Source of the DNA: SABI01 sp963678555
GTDB taxonomy: Bacteria > Spirochaetota > Spirochaetia > Sphaerochaetales > Sphaerochaetaceae
Assembly: GCA_963678555.2 (NCBI GenBank)
Contig: CAXXJA010000001.1
Coordinates: 310,001-374,000, forward strand
DNA length: 64,000 nucleotides
Reading direction: 5' to 3'
Under the pieces are notes generated by a model. The model saw nothing but the letters and a program-made list of their open reading frames with translations, was not told the origin of the DNA and ran no database searches. Made by a program: the position numbers and the translations under genes. Below, piece after piece: positions 41,332 to 50,482 of this stretch (within the stretch, counting starts at the first letter, position 1; every line of letters starts with the position of its first letter).

Positions 41332-42657
41332 ATGACGGCGAAAATCAGAAAGCCTCTTTCACCTGCACGGTACCTGTTTCTCATGTTTCTTGCCGCCGTT
41401 CTTGCAGGTTCTGTCCTCTTGTATCTGCCCGTTTCCCAACGGGAGGGTTTACGTCTCTCCTTCACTGATGCGCTGTTCACCGCAGTGAGCGCCGTGTGTG
41501 TCACCGGCCTTTCCACCGTGGACGTCCATCTTGTCTTCTCGCCGTTCGGATGGACGGTGATAGCTCTGCTGATCATGATCGGGGGGATGGGTGTCGCGGG
41601 GCTGATTGTATCAACAGCACTGTTTCTCGGGTTCCGTGTGGGACTGTCTCAGAGAACCATCGTGAAGGAATCCTACAATATCGGGTCACTGAAGGGCACC
41701 CTCACGGTACTGAAAGCCGTTGTACTGAGTTCAGCGGTCTTTCAGCTTGCAGGAGCAGCTCTCTATTACCGTTCGTTCAGGGCTCTGATGGGACCTCTCG
41801 AAGCGGCCGGGTATTCCCTGTTTCATGCCATCAGTGCGTTTAACAACGCGGGATTCGACCTGATGGGTTCCTTTTCCTCTCTATCCCGTTTCTCCGGTGA
41901 CGGCCTGTACCTCATGACCACCTCTGTACTCATCATAGCAGGAGGCCTCGGGTTCTTCGTGATCGCCGATACCTTCCGCTCAGGGTTTTCCTGGAAGCAC
42001 ATGACGATGCATTCGAAGATGGTCTATGTCTTCACCCTGCTTCTTCTTGTTCTTGGAGCTCTCCTGTTCCTCGCAGGTAATGAAATATCAGTGCCCGATG
42101 CGCTGTTCCTCAGTGTCACTGCGAGAACCGCGGGCTTCTCCACAATCGGGATCGAGACCCTGAGACCCTTTGCCACCCTGGTCCTGATGGTCCTGATGTT
42201 CATAGGTGCTTCACCGGGGTCGACCGGGGGAGGAATCAAGACGACAACGTTTTTCACCATCCTTCTGTCACTCAACCCCATGAAACGGACTCGAAACGTG
42301 GTGCTCTTCTCCCGTGCTGTCGATGAGCAGAGTGTTCATAAAGCCTACCAGGTACTCGCACTGGGACTGTTCACCGTGATCGGGAGTACCGCGGTCCTCC
42401 TGGCATCAGAGCAGAGCATGATCTCCTCCGGTTCACCGGAGGGACTCACGCCGTTCTCTCTTCTGTTCGAATCGGTCTCGGCTTTTGCCACGGTAGGTCT
42501 CTCAACAGGCGTTACACCGCACCTCAGCGGAATCTCCAAAGCTGCGCTGATGGTATCGATGTTTATAGGACGGGTGGGGCCGATCACGATCGCCTCCACG
42601 ATTCTGCGCAGGGAATCGAAGATAGGATATATCAGAGAACGGGTGTTTATCGGATAA
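41332..42657 (+). CDS. TrkH/KtrB potassium-uptake membrane subunit
   Basis: The 441-residue membrane protein has the four membrane-pore-membrane repeats of Trk/Ktr channels. Filter-like segments are visible as AVCVTGLSTVD, FNNAGFDLMG, TARTAGFSTIG and SAFATVGLSTG. It forms the ion path for K+ entry with the TrkA-type ring protein encoded 16 nt downstream. GATACT lies 5 nt before ATG and no ribosome site is visible, so the transcript may be leaderless. It is divergent from the GntR operon. Confidence 0.95.
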   Translation: MTAKIRKPLSPARYLFLMFLAAVLAGSVLLYLPVSQREGLRLSFTDALFTAVSAVCVTGLSTVDVHLVFSPFGWTVIALLIMIGGMGVAGLIVSTALFLGFRVGLSQRTIVKESYNIGSLKGTLTVLKAVVLSSAVFQLAGAALYYRSFRALMGPLEAAGYSLFHAISAFNNAGFDLMGSFSSLSRFSGDGLYLMTTSVLIIAGGLGFFVIADTFRSGFSWKHMTMHSKMVYVFTLLLLVLGALLFLAGNEISVPDALFLSVTARTAGFSTIGIETLRPFATLVLMVLMFIGASPGSTGGGIKTTTFFTILLSLNPMKRTRNVVLFSRAVDEQSVHKAYQVLALGLFTVIGSTAVLLASEQSMISSGSPEGLTPFSLLFESVSAFATVGLSTGVTPHLSGISKAALMVSMFIGRVGPITIASTILRRESKIGYIRERVFIG

Positions 42658-42673
42658 AGGAGGATTCACGACG

Positions 42674-43351
42674 ATGCGAAGGAAACAGGTGGACAGGAAT
42701 GCCTACGGGATCATCGGGCTTGGACTGTTCGGAACCGCTCTGGCTCTCGAACTGGTGCATGCGGGCAAGCATGTGATCGTTCTCGACAATGATGAGGAGA
42801 AGCTCAACGGAGTGAAGGACGAGATAACAAGTGCACATCTCGTATCGGTCATCACGGGTGAGGTGCTGCAGGATTCGGGCATCAGCGACTGCGGTACGGT
42901 TGTGATAGCCATCGGCCGTGACATCGAATCGAACATCCTCGCGACTCTCATGGTCAAGGAGGTTGGTGTTCCGAGAGTCATCAGCAAGGCGATGAGCGAC
43001 GCTCACGGTCGTGTGCTTGAGAAGATCGGCGCAGAGATCATCCTCCCTGAACGTGACAGTGCTCTCCGCCTTTCCCGTTCCCTTCTGACACTCCGTACTC
43101 TCGACTTTCTCGAACTTGAGAACGATATCAGCATCACGGAGGTCCCGCTTCCACAGATCTTCGAAGGGAAGACGATCAGGGAGATGGATATTCGAAACAG
43201 CTATCATCTGAACATCATTGCCATAACCCGGGAGGAACATACCGTCATCGAATTCGATTCCTCGTTTATGTTCCAGGCGGATGATGAGCTTGTCGTCATC
43301 GGAAAGAATGATGACGTGTCCGGTTTCCTGAATGCGAAGGACAGTGTGTAA
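42674..43351 (+). CDS. TrkA/KtrA regulatory subunit
   Basis: The 225-residue cytoplasmic protein has an RCK-N Rossmann domain (YGIIGLGLFGTALALEL, glycine-rich GLGLFG; acid VLDNDEEKL) that binds NAD(H) or ATP/ADP, and an RCK-C domain (about 140-220). It forms the octameric ring gating TrkH/KtrB. AAAGGAGG lies 9 nt before ATG. Co-transcribed with the upstream channel gene. Confidence 0.95.
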   Translation: MRRKQVDRNAYGIIGLGLFGTALALELVHAGKHVIVLDNDEEKLNGVKDEITSAHLVSVITGEVLQDSGISDCGTVVIAIGRDIESNILATLMVKEVGVPRVISKAMSDAHGRVLEKIGAEIILPERDSALRLSRSLLTLRTLDFLELENDISITEVPLPQIFEGKTIREMDIRNSYHLNIIAITREEHTVIEFDSSFMFQADDELVVIGKNDDVSGFLNAKDSV

Positions 43352-43353
43352 CC

Positions 43354-43382
43354 TTGACAAGAGGGAATATGTCATACATAGT
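43354..43382 (+). promoter_or_regulatory. Promoter of the rhodanese lipoprotein gene
   Basis: TTGACA (43354-43359) and CATAGT (43377-43382) are separated by 17 nt, about 20 nt before ATG 43403. Confidence 0.6.
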
Positions 43383-43402
43383 GCCCTGTAAGGAGAGCCG
43401 TG

Positions 43403-43843
43403 ATGAAAAGATTAGCAACAGGTATAGTACTCTCAGCCATCCTCCTCTTGATTGGAACCGGTTGTAACAGGACCGTCAGTGACCAGGGAGAGGAAAGTTC
43501 ACCGGTGAAGGACGTCATGACAGCGATCACAGCACAGTATACAAAGATCTCTCCCTATATCGCACAGGAAATGATGAAGGAGGAGGGTGTCGTCATCGTC
43601 GATGTCCGTACTCAATCAGAGTATGAAAGCGGTCACATACGCGGTGCCATTCTGATCCCCAATGAGACTATCAGTGAAGACCGGATGCCCGAAGAGCTTC
43701 CCGACAAGAACCAGACGATTCTGGTCTACTGCAGGAGCGGAAACAGGAGTGCTCAGGCTGCCCGGAAACTGGTTTCACAGGGCTATATCAATGTATATGA
43801 TTTCGGAGGGATCAACACCTGGCCCGGAGAGCTCGTTCAATAA
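43403..43843 (+). CDS. Rhodanese-domain lipoprotein
   Basis: The 146-residue protein has a lipoprotein signal (LLLIGTGC) and one rhodanese domain: VVIVDVRTQSEYESGHIRGAILIPN and the active loop CRSGNRS, in which the Cys is the sulphur carrier. It transfers sulphur or handles reduced sulphur at the cell surface or periplasm. ATG 43403 is chosen (GGAGAG 5 nt upstream) over GTG 43400. It is transcribed alone from its own promoter. Confidence 0.92.
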   Translation: MKRLATGIVLSAILLLIGTGCNRTVSDQGEESSPVKDVMTAITAQYTKISPYIAQEMMKEEGVVIVDVRTQSEYESGHIRGAILIPNETISEDRMPEELPDKNQTILVYCRSGNRSAQAARKLVSQGYINVYDFGGINTWPGELVQ

Positions 43844-43868
43844 GAGCGGCATTCGTTCACAGGTCCTC

Positions 43869-43907
43869 TTGCACGGCTGTCCCCTGATACGGTACTGTTA
43901 GCCCATG
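43869..43907 (+). promoter_or_regulatory. Promoter and leaderless start of the ABC-F gene
   Basis: TTGCAC (43869-43874), 18-nt spacer, TACTGT (43893-43898), then 6 nt and ATG 43905. No Shine-Dalgarno sequence is present, so the mRNA would begin at the start codon. Confidence 0.55.
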
Positions 43908-45752
43908 GTTCTGCTCTCCGTCAATAACCTTGAAAAGATCATGAAAGACTCACCTCTGTTCTCCTCTCTTGCCTTCGGGATACATTCGTCTGAACGGATC
44001 GGTCTCATCGGAAAGAACGGCGGAGGAAAGTCGACGCTTCTCAGGATCCTGGCAGGAGAGGTCCAGGCCGATGAAGGGGAGGTGGTCTACAACTCCGCCT
44101 GCACCTTTTCCTATCTTCCTCAGCGAATCGAGGTCACCGATGACCTCACCGTGAAAGAGTATCTGTTTCGTGCAGAGCATCCCAGGATTGAAGAACTGAA
44201 ACGGTACCATGCACTCGTGGAAGAGGGAAACCCCGCAAGGATAAGTGAGGCTCATCATCAGGCACAGCTCAGCGGTGCGTGGGAGGTTGAGCTGACCTAT
44301 ACCTCTCTGCTTACCGGGATCAGAGGGCCCGGTCTGTCGGATTCCATGTCCACGCTCTCGGGAGGTATGATCAAGAAAGCAGCGATCTGCCGTACCCTTG
44401 CCCTTGCCAGCGACCTCCTTCTCCTTGATGAACCGACGAACCATCTTGACACCGAAGCGATCATCTGGCTCGAGCAGTATTTGCTGAACAACCAGATGGC
44501 CTCTCTTATCATCACGCATGACCGCTATTTCCTGGAGCGTGTGTGCTCCTCGATCTTTGAGCTGAGTGACCGGACGCTCTACACACATCCGGGAAACTAC
44601 AGTGCCTTCCTGGTGCGACGGGAGCAGAGGCTCGAACTTGAACGGTCGCAGCAGGCACGGCTGAGAAGCATTCTAAGGTCCGAGCTGAAATGGCTCGAAC
44701 GGGGTGCCCAGGCACGGACCAGTAAGGATGGCGGGAGAATCTCACGGATAGAGAAGCTCAAGGACTCCCTTAAGAGCGAGGAGGAGGATCGCAGAGGCTT
44801 TGCCAGCGTGCAGAGCTACAGCGGAAAGAAGATACTCGATATCACCAGCCTCTCCAAGAGTTTCAACACAGCGCCTGTCATTGCCGATTTCAGCCATGCA
44901 TTCCTGCACAACGAGAGGGTCGGACTTGTCGGACCCAATGGATCGGGAAAATCGACGCTCCTCTCTCTCATAGCGGGAGAGCTTACCGGGGATCAGGGCA
45001 CCCTCGATTACGGTATGCATACCCGCATCGGGTACTATGATCAGATGGACCGGGGTATAGATGAGACTCTGACGATTCTGGAATCCCTCAAGGATACCGC
45101 GGAAGAGGTGACCGTCGAAAAAGGGCTGAGGGTTTCCGTTTCCCGCTTCCTTGAGATGTTCGGCTTTCCCGTTTCCCAGCACCGGCAGCCGATATCGACG
45201 TTGTCGGGGGGAGAGAGGAGAAGGCTCCACCTTGTCTCGATACTGCTGTCCAGCCCGAATTTCCTGATCCTTGACGAGCCTACCAACGACCTTGACATCG
45301 ATACCATCGGTCAGCTTGAACAGTTCATAGACTCGTTTCAGGGTGTCGTTCTGATCGCCAGCCATGACCGCTCGTTTCTCGATACCTGCGCTGACACCCT
45401 CTTCATCTTCTCTGACGATTCCCCGACAGTCGCCAAGTTCACCGGAACCTACAGTGAGTGGGCACAGCAGAGCTCCGAGGCCCTCGCAAAACAGGATTCC
45501 GCCCGAGCAAAGAACACCTGGCGTCAGAGCGAAAAAACAGGACTCTCCTTCAGGGAGAAGAAGGAACTGGAAGCCATTCATGACACGATCGAGTCTGTCG
45601 AACGCACCATAGCTGCTCTCGAGCGGTCTTTCAGTGATCCGCTCAGTGACCCAGACACGCTGAAGGAGCGGACGCTTCAGTATGAACAGTCATCTCTTGA
45701 GCTGGAGACACTCATGGAGCGGTGGGAAGAACTCGAAAGCAGAAATGAGTAG
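43905..45752 (+). CDS. ABC-F ATPase (Uup-like)
   Basis: The 615-residue soluble protein has two ABC domains. The first has GKNGGGKSTLL, LSGGMIKKAAICR and LLLDEPTNHLD; the second GPNGSGKSTLL, LSGGERRRLHL and LILDEPTNDLD. Between them lies the P-site linker rich in Arg/Glu (RREQRLELERSQQARLRS), and a C-terminal coiled coil ends the protein, as in Uup. ABC-F proteins act on the ribosome to resolve stalls or protect from antibiotics. The arm domain is short, which favours Uup over EttA. It appears monocistronic; a 9-bp hairpin follows at 45755-45787. Confidence 0.93.
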   Translation: MVLLSVNNLEKIMKDSPLFSSLAFGIHSSERIGLIGKNGGGKSTLLRILAGEVQADEGEVVYNSACTFSYLPQRIEVTDDLTVKEYLFRAEHPRIEELKRYHALVEEGNPARISEAHHQAQLSGAWEVELTYTSLLTGIRGPGLSDSMSTLSGGMIKKAAICRTLALASDLLLLDEPTNHLDTEAIIWLEQYLLNNQMASLIITHDRYFLERVCSSIFELSDRTLYTHPGNYSAFLVRREQRLELERSQQARLRSILRSELKWLERGAQARTSKDGGRISRIEKLKDSLKSEEEDRRGFASVQSYSGKKILDITSLSKSFNTAPVIADFSHAFLHNERVGLVGPNGSGKSTLLSLIAGELTGDQGTLDYGMHTRIGYYDQMDRGIDETLTILESLKDTAEEVTVEKGLRVSVSRFLEMFGFPVSQHRQPISTLSGGERRRLHLVSILLSSPNFLILDEPTNDLDIDTIGQLEQFIDSFQGVVLIASHDRSFLDTCADTLFIFSDDSPTVAKFTGTYSEWAQQSSEALAKQDSARAKNTWRQSEKTGLSFREKKELEAIHDTIESVERTIAALERSFSDPLSDPDTLKERTLQYEQSSLELETLMERWEELESRNE

Positions 45753-45754
45753 CT

Positions 45755-45787
45755 GCTGAACGGACGGTTCGTGCTGAACCGTTCAGC
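45755..45787 (+). terminator. Hairpin after the ABC-F gene
   Basis: GCTGAACGG (45755-45763) pairs with CCGTTCAGC (45779-45787). No U-tract follows, so termination is uncertain. Confidence 0.45.
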
Positions 45788-45844
45788 ATGAAAGTGTGAA
45801 ACTCACTCCGTCAATGAAGTGACCAGAATGAAATACCCTCAGAA

Positions 45845-45874
45845 ACAACAAAAAACCCCCGGCCTGCGGGGGTT
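45845..45874 (-). terminator. Intrinsic terminator of the secreted-protein gene
   Basis: AACCCCCG (45854-45861) pairs with CGGGGGTT (45867-45874) around a 5-nt loop. On the minus strand it is followed by TTTTTTGTTGTTT. It lies 23 nt past the stop of the gene at 45897. Confidence 0.9.
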
Positions 45875-45896
45875 GTCTGTGCTGTTTCGCGATAGG

Positions 45897-46490
45897 TTAT
45901 TGAGCAGACACGTGAGCTAAGATGGTTCCTGTGTATTCACTGCTTTCGGGAAGACCGAAGGTGGTGTTTCCTGTACCGGCGAAGGTTGCAGCCAGTGACA
46001 GAGTCTTCCAGCGAAGACCGTTAGCTGTCGTTGCCATAATGTTTGCATTGACAGTTGATGCCCCAGTGGTGTTGGCTGTTGCAATTGAACCAAGGGTTGA
46101 ACCAGTTACAGTCACTTTCTCATTACCTTCTTCTGTCGCGTAGGAGAGCTGGTAGGGCACATAGTAGGTCGTGCCGCTGATAGTGACAGTCAGGGGAGAA
46201 ACCGCGAAATTGACCGTTGCCTGAGCATTACCTGTGGTATAGAGGTTGTAGAACCCGATGGGCTGAGCAAGATCTGATTCGAGGTTGAGACCGTTTACTG
46301 TTTCGTCGCCGCCTAAGGTGATATCAGCCTTGACCGCGTCAGCTGATGTGTTGTCGTTTGGGGTGAAACCATGATAGAGCTTGCCGGCGACGTTTGCTTG
46401 GAGAGTGAGGGTGGTATCCCCGGTTCCGCTTGCGGCGAAGGTGGAGAAGGTGACGAGTGCTATGATAAGGATTGCGATAAGTTTTTTCAT
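45897..46490 (-). CDS. Secreted beta-rich protein, paralogue A
   Basis: The 197-residue protein has a signal peptide (MKKLIAILIIALVTFSTFAA) and a mature chain rich in Thr, Ser, Gly and beta strands. It shares with the protein at 54795-55403 the phrases TLTLxAxVAGxLxHGF, GFYNLxTT, YYVPYxLSY, GLRWKT and TFGLPE. No Cys is present. The family is not recognised; a pilin-like or surface-layer subunit is possible given signal peptide, size and strong promoter. RBS is AGGAG before ATG. Confidence 0.8.
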   Translation of the reverse strand: MKKLIAILIIALVTFSTFAASGTGDTTLTLQANVAGKLYHGFTPNDNTSADAVKADITLGGDETVNGLNLESDLAQPIGFYNLYTTGNAQATVNFAVSPLTVTISGTTYYVPYQLSYATEEGNEKVTVTGSTLGSIATANTTGASTVNANIMATTANGLRWKTLSLAATFAGTGNTTFGLPESSEYTGTILAHVSAQ

Positions 46491-46523
46491 TGGTATGCTC
46501 CTGTTTGCTTAAGTTATGACTGA

Positions 46524-46552
46524 AGTATAGTAACGAATTAAACTTATGTCAA
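46524..46552 (-). promoter_or_regulatory. Strong promoter of secreted paralogue A
   Basis: On the minus strand TTGACA (46547-46552), 17-nt spacer starting TAAGTTT, and TATACT (46524-46529). Upstream is a run of A/T-rich DNA (46550-46640) suited to act as an UP element. The block TTGACATAAGTTT recurs at 54731-54743. Confidence 0.9.
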
Positions 46553-47298
46553 CACATAAAATAAAAAATATGTAAAAAATTTTTTGTACCATATATGAAA
46601 TATGTTAAAAACATATAATTAAAAGAATTATAAAGTTATACAAAGTGTATCAATACTAAAATACAGAGACATAAGTCGTTACTGTTGTTGTAGGGAGAAG
46701 GGAAAATAACTTCTTTGATGGAGATGTTCCTTCTGAAAGAAACAGGAAAATACCAGTATAGTACAAACCTATGACATTACATGGGTATTCATGGATACTA
46801 CTGTCCCGGTTCGTCGTAAGAGCGGTTTCAGAATTCGCTGCCCGGATAGCTCTGTGCCGGTGCACCTGTTCACAGGATGCAAGGATGAGAAGAATCAATA
46901 GGTGTAAAGGGGTATTCGATCCGGGGGGAAGGGTATCTGTTGGATACCACAAAGAACAGGTGTGTGTTTTTATACGTTTTCGGTTCAACTCGCAGCTTTC
47001 TGCATTGTGCAGTGTTCTGCATGGAACTGAAACAGAACCAGCTTGCGATTCCCTACTGACCGCATAAAAAACTCCACCCTGTGGCAGCTCTCTGCGCTGC
47101 CTTGATACAATCGCTTGACGCTCCTGTATCTATGGTGCAACTGTACTGCTGTCTGTGTGAAAGGTCAAGGAGATATGTGAATGCTGCACATGAATTCACC
47201 AAATATTCACAATTGCCTGCATATGCATTCTTGACTGTCAGACTATGCGGAACCTGTGGTATGCTATACATCTGGAAAAGGATGGACACAACGTGAAC
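46553..47298. other. 746-bp A/T-rich promoter region and unexplained sequence
   Basis: 46553-46680 is A/T-rich and upstream of the paralogue A promoter. From about 46760 to 47240 the composition becomes ordinary, with open frames on both strands (46771-47067 plus, 46656-46988 minus) that lack ribosome sites and any family look; I do not call them genes. Confidence 0.5.
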
Positions 47299-48606
47299 AT
47301 GAAACAGAGAACCGGGTATGCACAGTGGAGTGAGGCAGGGCATTTTGACATGAACAGACCGCCGGTACGGCAGAGACAGTATCTTCGTCCGGTGACCTGG
47401 CTGCTCAGCTATCCGGAGATCCTCCTGCACCGGTATTCAATCAACAGGCGGAGGATGAAGGGGTTGAAACCTCCCTACCTGCTGTTGTGCACCCATCACG
47501 CGTTTCTTGATTTCAAGGTGACCACTGCCGCGATCTTTCCCCACCGCGCCAACTACGTTGTAGCGATAGATGGCTTCATCGGACGTGAATGGCTGCTGAG
47601 GAACGCCGGGGGGATCTGCAAGCGGAAGTTCACCACAGATATCAAGCTCGTCTCTCAGATCAGGCAGGTGCTTCACCGCCACGGTGATATCCTGGCTCTG
47701 TATCCTGAGGCAAGATATTCCCTTGTCGGGACCAATGCCGTGCTTCCCGAATCTCTGGGGAAGATGATCAAGCTTCTCAAGGTCCCGGTCGTGATGCTTA
47801 ATATGCACGGACATTATCTGAACAGTCCCTGCTGGAATCTCACTCCCCGAGGTAACAGAATTGAAGCGGACCTCACTCAGATCCTTACCAGAGAGGAGAT
47901 CGCATCCTCCTCCGTTGCCGATATCTTTGAAAAGGTGAATGAAGCTTTCTCGTATGACGAATACCGGTGGCAGAAGGAGAACAGGATCAGAATCTCCTAT
48001 GCGAAGAGGGCCGAAGGACTTCATAAAGTGCTGTACAAGTGTCCCCACTGTCTTACTGAGTACCGTATGGACTCCTCGGGCAGTGATCTTTTCTGCAGTC
48101 AGTGCGGATCGCGGTGGCATATGAATGAGTACGGTGAGCTTGTCAGAACCTCTGCTGAGACGAGTGCAGACTCTGCGGCTGTTGAGTTTGACGATTCCCA
48201 TATCCCCAGCTGGTATGAATGGGAACGAAAGGAGGTGAGGAAGGAGATCGAAGAGGGGCTTTACCGGTATGACCTCACCGTGACAGTCGATGCCCTGCCG
48301 CATGCGAAAGGGTTCATCCGTCTCGGGGATGCCAGACTCTCACACTCCTCTTCCGGGTTCACGCTCACAGGAGAGTTCGACGGGAATCCGTTCTCTCTGT
48401 CGAGGGATGTCTCCGAGATGTACTCCTGCCATATCGAGTATGAGTATTTCGGCAAAGGCGACTGCATAGACCTCTCGACACTTGATGAGACCTTCTACCT
48501 GTTTCCACACGGAAGTGATTTCTCGGTCACGAAGATCGCCCTTGCGACCGAGGAGCTGTATGCATGGGCGAAGGAGGGCAAGTCGGAGATGCTTTCAGCC
48601 TTGTGA
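47299..48606 (+). CDS. PlsC-family acyltransferase with internal zinc ribbon
   Basis: The 435-residue protein has an acyltransferase domain: HX4D motif HHAFLDF, then VVAIDGFIGREWLLRNAGGI and the FPEG-like motif YPEARYS. After it come a zinc ribbon (CPHC...CSQC, about residues 256-277) and a beta-rich C-terminal domain (about 300-435) not found in PlsC of other phyla. It probably transfers an acyl chain onto a lysophospholipid or glycolipid. The start is not certain: ATG 47299 (MKQRTGY) is preferred as the conserved N-terminus of similar spirochaete proteins; ATG 47245 and 47350 are alternatives. Confidence 0.8.
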   Translation: MKQRTGYAQWSEAGHFDMNRPPVRQRQYLRPVTWLLSYPEILLHRYSINRRRMKGLKPPYLLLCTHHAFLDFKVTTAAIFPHRANYVVAIDGFIGREWLLRNAGGICKRKFTTDIKLVSQIRQVLHRHGDILALYPEARYSLVGTNAVLPESLGKMIKLLKVPVVMLNMHGHYLNSPCWNLTPRGNRIEADLTQILTREEIASSSVADIFEKVNEAFSYDEYRWQKENRIRISYAKRAEGLHKVLYKCPHCLTEYRMDSSGSDLFCSQCGSRWHMNEYGELVRTSAETSADSAAVEFDDSHIPSWYEWERKEVRKEIEEGLYRYDLTVTVDALPHAKGFIRLGDARLSHSSSGFTLTGEFDGNPFSLSRDVSEMYSCHIEYEYFGKGDCIDLSTLDETFYLFPHGSDFSVTKIALATEELYAWAKEGKSEMLSAL

Positions 48607-48622
48607 GAGTGTCTGCCGCCGC

Positions 48623-48832
48623 CTAGGTATCCTGTTCCATGAGCTGTATCAGGGTGCTTACTGACAGTCCGAACACATCTGCGATCAGTTCAAGGCTACG
48701 AAGGGAGGGTGAGTGCTCTCCCCTGAGAAGTTTGTAGATATACGAAGGATGGAGGGTGCTCTGCCTCGTCAGCTCACTGACATTCATGTTGTATTCTCTG
48801 AGAAGATTCTGGAGTACAATCTCAAAGTCCAT
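48623..48832 (-). CDS. Small XRE-family regulator
   Basis: The 69-residue protein is one XRE helix-turn-helix: LLREYNMNVSELTRQSTLHPSYIYKLLRGEHSPSLRSLELIADVFGLSVSTLI. It is a stand-alone DNA-binding protein. The start ATG is preceded by TACAAT with 6-nt spacing and no ribosome site, so its mRNA would be leaderless. It lies between the acyltransferase and glucuronate isomerase genes; targets are unknown. Confidence 0.9.
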   Translation of the reverse strand: MDFEIVLQNLLREYNMNVSELTRQSTLHPSYIYKLLRGEHSPSLRSLELIADVFGLSVSTLIQLMEQDT

Positions 48833-48844
48833 ATCGGTATTGTA
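48833..48844 (-). promoter_or_regulatory. -10 box for a leaderless XRE transcript
   Basis: On the minus strand TACAAT (48839-48844), then 6 nt, then ATG 48832. The -35 is weak (TAGAGA or AGAGAC at 17-18 nt). Confidence 0.45.
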
Positions 48845-48888
48845 CTCCAGTGGGCTCTCAGGTCTCTATACCTGAAGGTGGAGGAACT

Positions 48889-50301
48889 CTACAGACTGAA
48901 ATACTGTGCCGCATTGCGGTAGCTGATATCACGGACTACCGTATCAAGAAGGTCAAAGTCAGCGGGTATCTCCCCGTTCTCCGCCCAGGTCCCGAGTATC
49001 TGGGAGAGAATTCTCCTGAAATACTCATGTCTCGGGTAGGAGAGGAAGCTCCTCGAGTCGGTGAGCATTCCTATGAACCTCGGCAGGGAACCGAGGCTGG
49101 CAAGGACTTTCATCTGCTCTTCCATCCCGTCCCTGTGGTCACAGAACCACCAGGCCGATCCAAGCTGGATCTTGCCGGGAATTCCTCCGCCCTGGAAGGC
49201 CCCCATGATAGTGCCCATGCTGTAGTAGTCTTTCGGGTTGAGGGTGTACAGGATCGTCTTTCCCAGAGCACCTGTGTTCTCCGCCTCTGCAAGGAAGGAT
49301 GCGAGCTTCTGCGCTGTCGGCAGATCGTGCGAGGCATCATACCCGGTATCGGGTCCGAGGGAGCGGAACATCGGGGGGTTGAGATTGCGTATCGCGTTCA
49401 GGTGCAGCTGCATGACGATATCGTGCTTCCTGTACTCAGATGCCAGGAAGAGCAGAACTGCAGTCTGGTAGCCTTCGATCTCCCGCTCGGTCAGCTCTTC
49501 CCCGTTCATCCGCTTCGTGAACGCCTGTTCACAGGCCTCATCACTGATACGGTAGAAGGGAACCATCACAAGGCCGTGGTCGCTTGCTCTGCACCCGGCA
49601 GCATGGAACGCCTCCAGACGGGAGGATAGGGCTTTCTTCACATCAGAGAACGATCTGATAGTCATGTCCGCAGCCTTCCCGAGACGTTTCATGTAGGAAG
49701 GGAATCCCTCCTGTTCGATGAGAATCGCCTTATCAGGGCGGAACGAGGGCAGCACTTTCGTCTCAACGTATCCGATCGCACTCTCTCCGGCTGCAATCCG
49801 TAGATGAGTCTCTATCGAATCGGCCGGGTCATCGGTCGTACCGACTGCTGCGACACGGAAGGTGGAAAAGATTCCTTTCACCGAAAGTTCATCACTTCTC
49901 AGCATCTCCTTCGTCCTGTCCCAGATGGCGGGAGCACTCGTTTCATTGAACGGTTCATGGATGCCGAAATACCTCTGCAGTTCGAGGTGTGACCAGTGGT
50001 ACAGGGGATTGCCAAGAAGCTGAGGCATCGTCCGTGCCCATGCCAGGAACTTGTCGTAGGGATCTGCATCTCCTGTGATGAACTCTTCTGTGATACCGAC
50101 ACTTCTCATGGCACGCCATTTGTAGTGGTCTCCACCCAGCCAGATCTCGCTGAGATTATCGAATTTTCTGTTCTCCGCGATCTGCTCAGGGGAAAGGTGG
50201 CAGTGGTAATCCAGTATGGGTTCGCCTGCGGCACTGTCATGGTACAGTCTTCGGGCTGTCTCTGTGGTCAGAAGAAAGTTCTTGTCCATAAATGGTGTCA
50301 T
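48889..50301 (-). CDS. uxaC: Glucuronate isomerase
   Basis: The 470-residue enzyme converts D-glucuronate to fructuronate (and galacturonate to tagaturonate), the first step of uronate breakdown. Length and motifs agree with UxaC: LDYHCHLSPEQIAENRKFDNLSEIWLGGDHYKWRAMR at the N-terminus, QLHLNAIRNLNP, GYDASHDL, WWFCDHRDGMEEQM and MLTDSRSFLSYPRHEYFRRIL near the C-terminus. ATG 50301 is used because GGAGG lies 6 nt upstream; a longer open frame exists to 50529. No other uronate gene is next to it, so the remaining pathway is elsewhere. Confidence 0.96.
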   Translation of the reverse strand: MTPFMDKNFLLTTETARRLYHDSAAGEPILDYHCHLSPEQIAENRKFDNLSEIWLGGDHYKWRAMRSVGITEEFITGDADPYDKFLAWARTMPQLLGNPLYHWSHLELQRYFGIHEPFNETSAPAIWDRTKEMLRSDELSVKGIFSTFRVAAVGTTDDPADSIETHLRIAAGESAIGYVETKVLPSFRPDKAILIEQEGFPSYMKRLGKAADMTIRSFSDVKKALSSRLEAFHAAGCRASDHGLVMVPFYRISDEACEQAFTKRMNGEELTEREIEGYQTAVLLFLASEYRKHDIVMQLHLNAIRNLNPPMFRSLGPDTGYDASHDLPTAQKLASFLAEAENTGALGKTILYTLNPKDYYSMGTIMGAFQGGGIPGKIQLGSAWWFCDHRDGMEEQMKVLASLGSLPRFIGMLTDSRSFLSYPRHEYFRRILSQILGTWAENGEIPADFDLLDTVVRDISYRNAAQYFSL

Positions 50302-50482
50302 GTACATCCTCCGCGTTGAGTGTTTCTCTCTCCCTGTATTGAATACGAAATATGTACTGAGAGCAAGTCCTGCATCCGAACTCAAGCGTGAATATCGGGT
50401 ATTCATATCTTGCATAACAGAACAGTTACTGCAATACTCTAGGATAATCAGACTCCCGTTGCTGCGGGAAAAGGAACCTTTG

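Noticed and set aside
46656..47067. Two overlapping opposite open frames between secreted paralogue A and the acyltransferase
   Set aside because: No ribosome sites, no family look, no codon pattern like neighbours.
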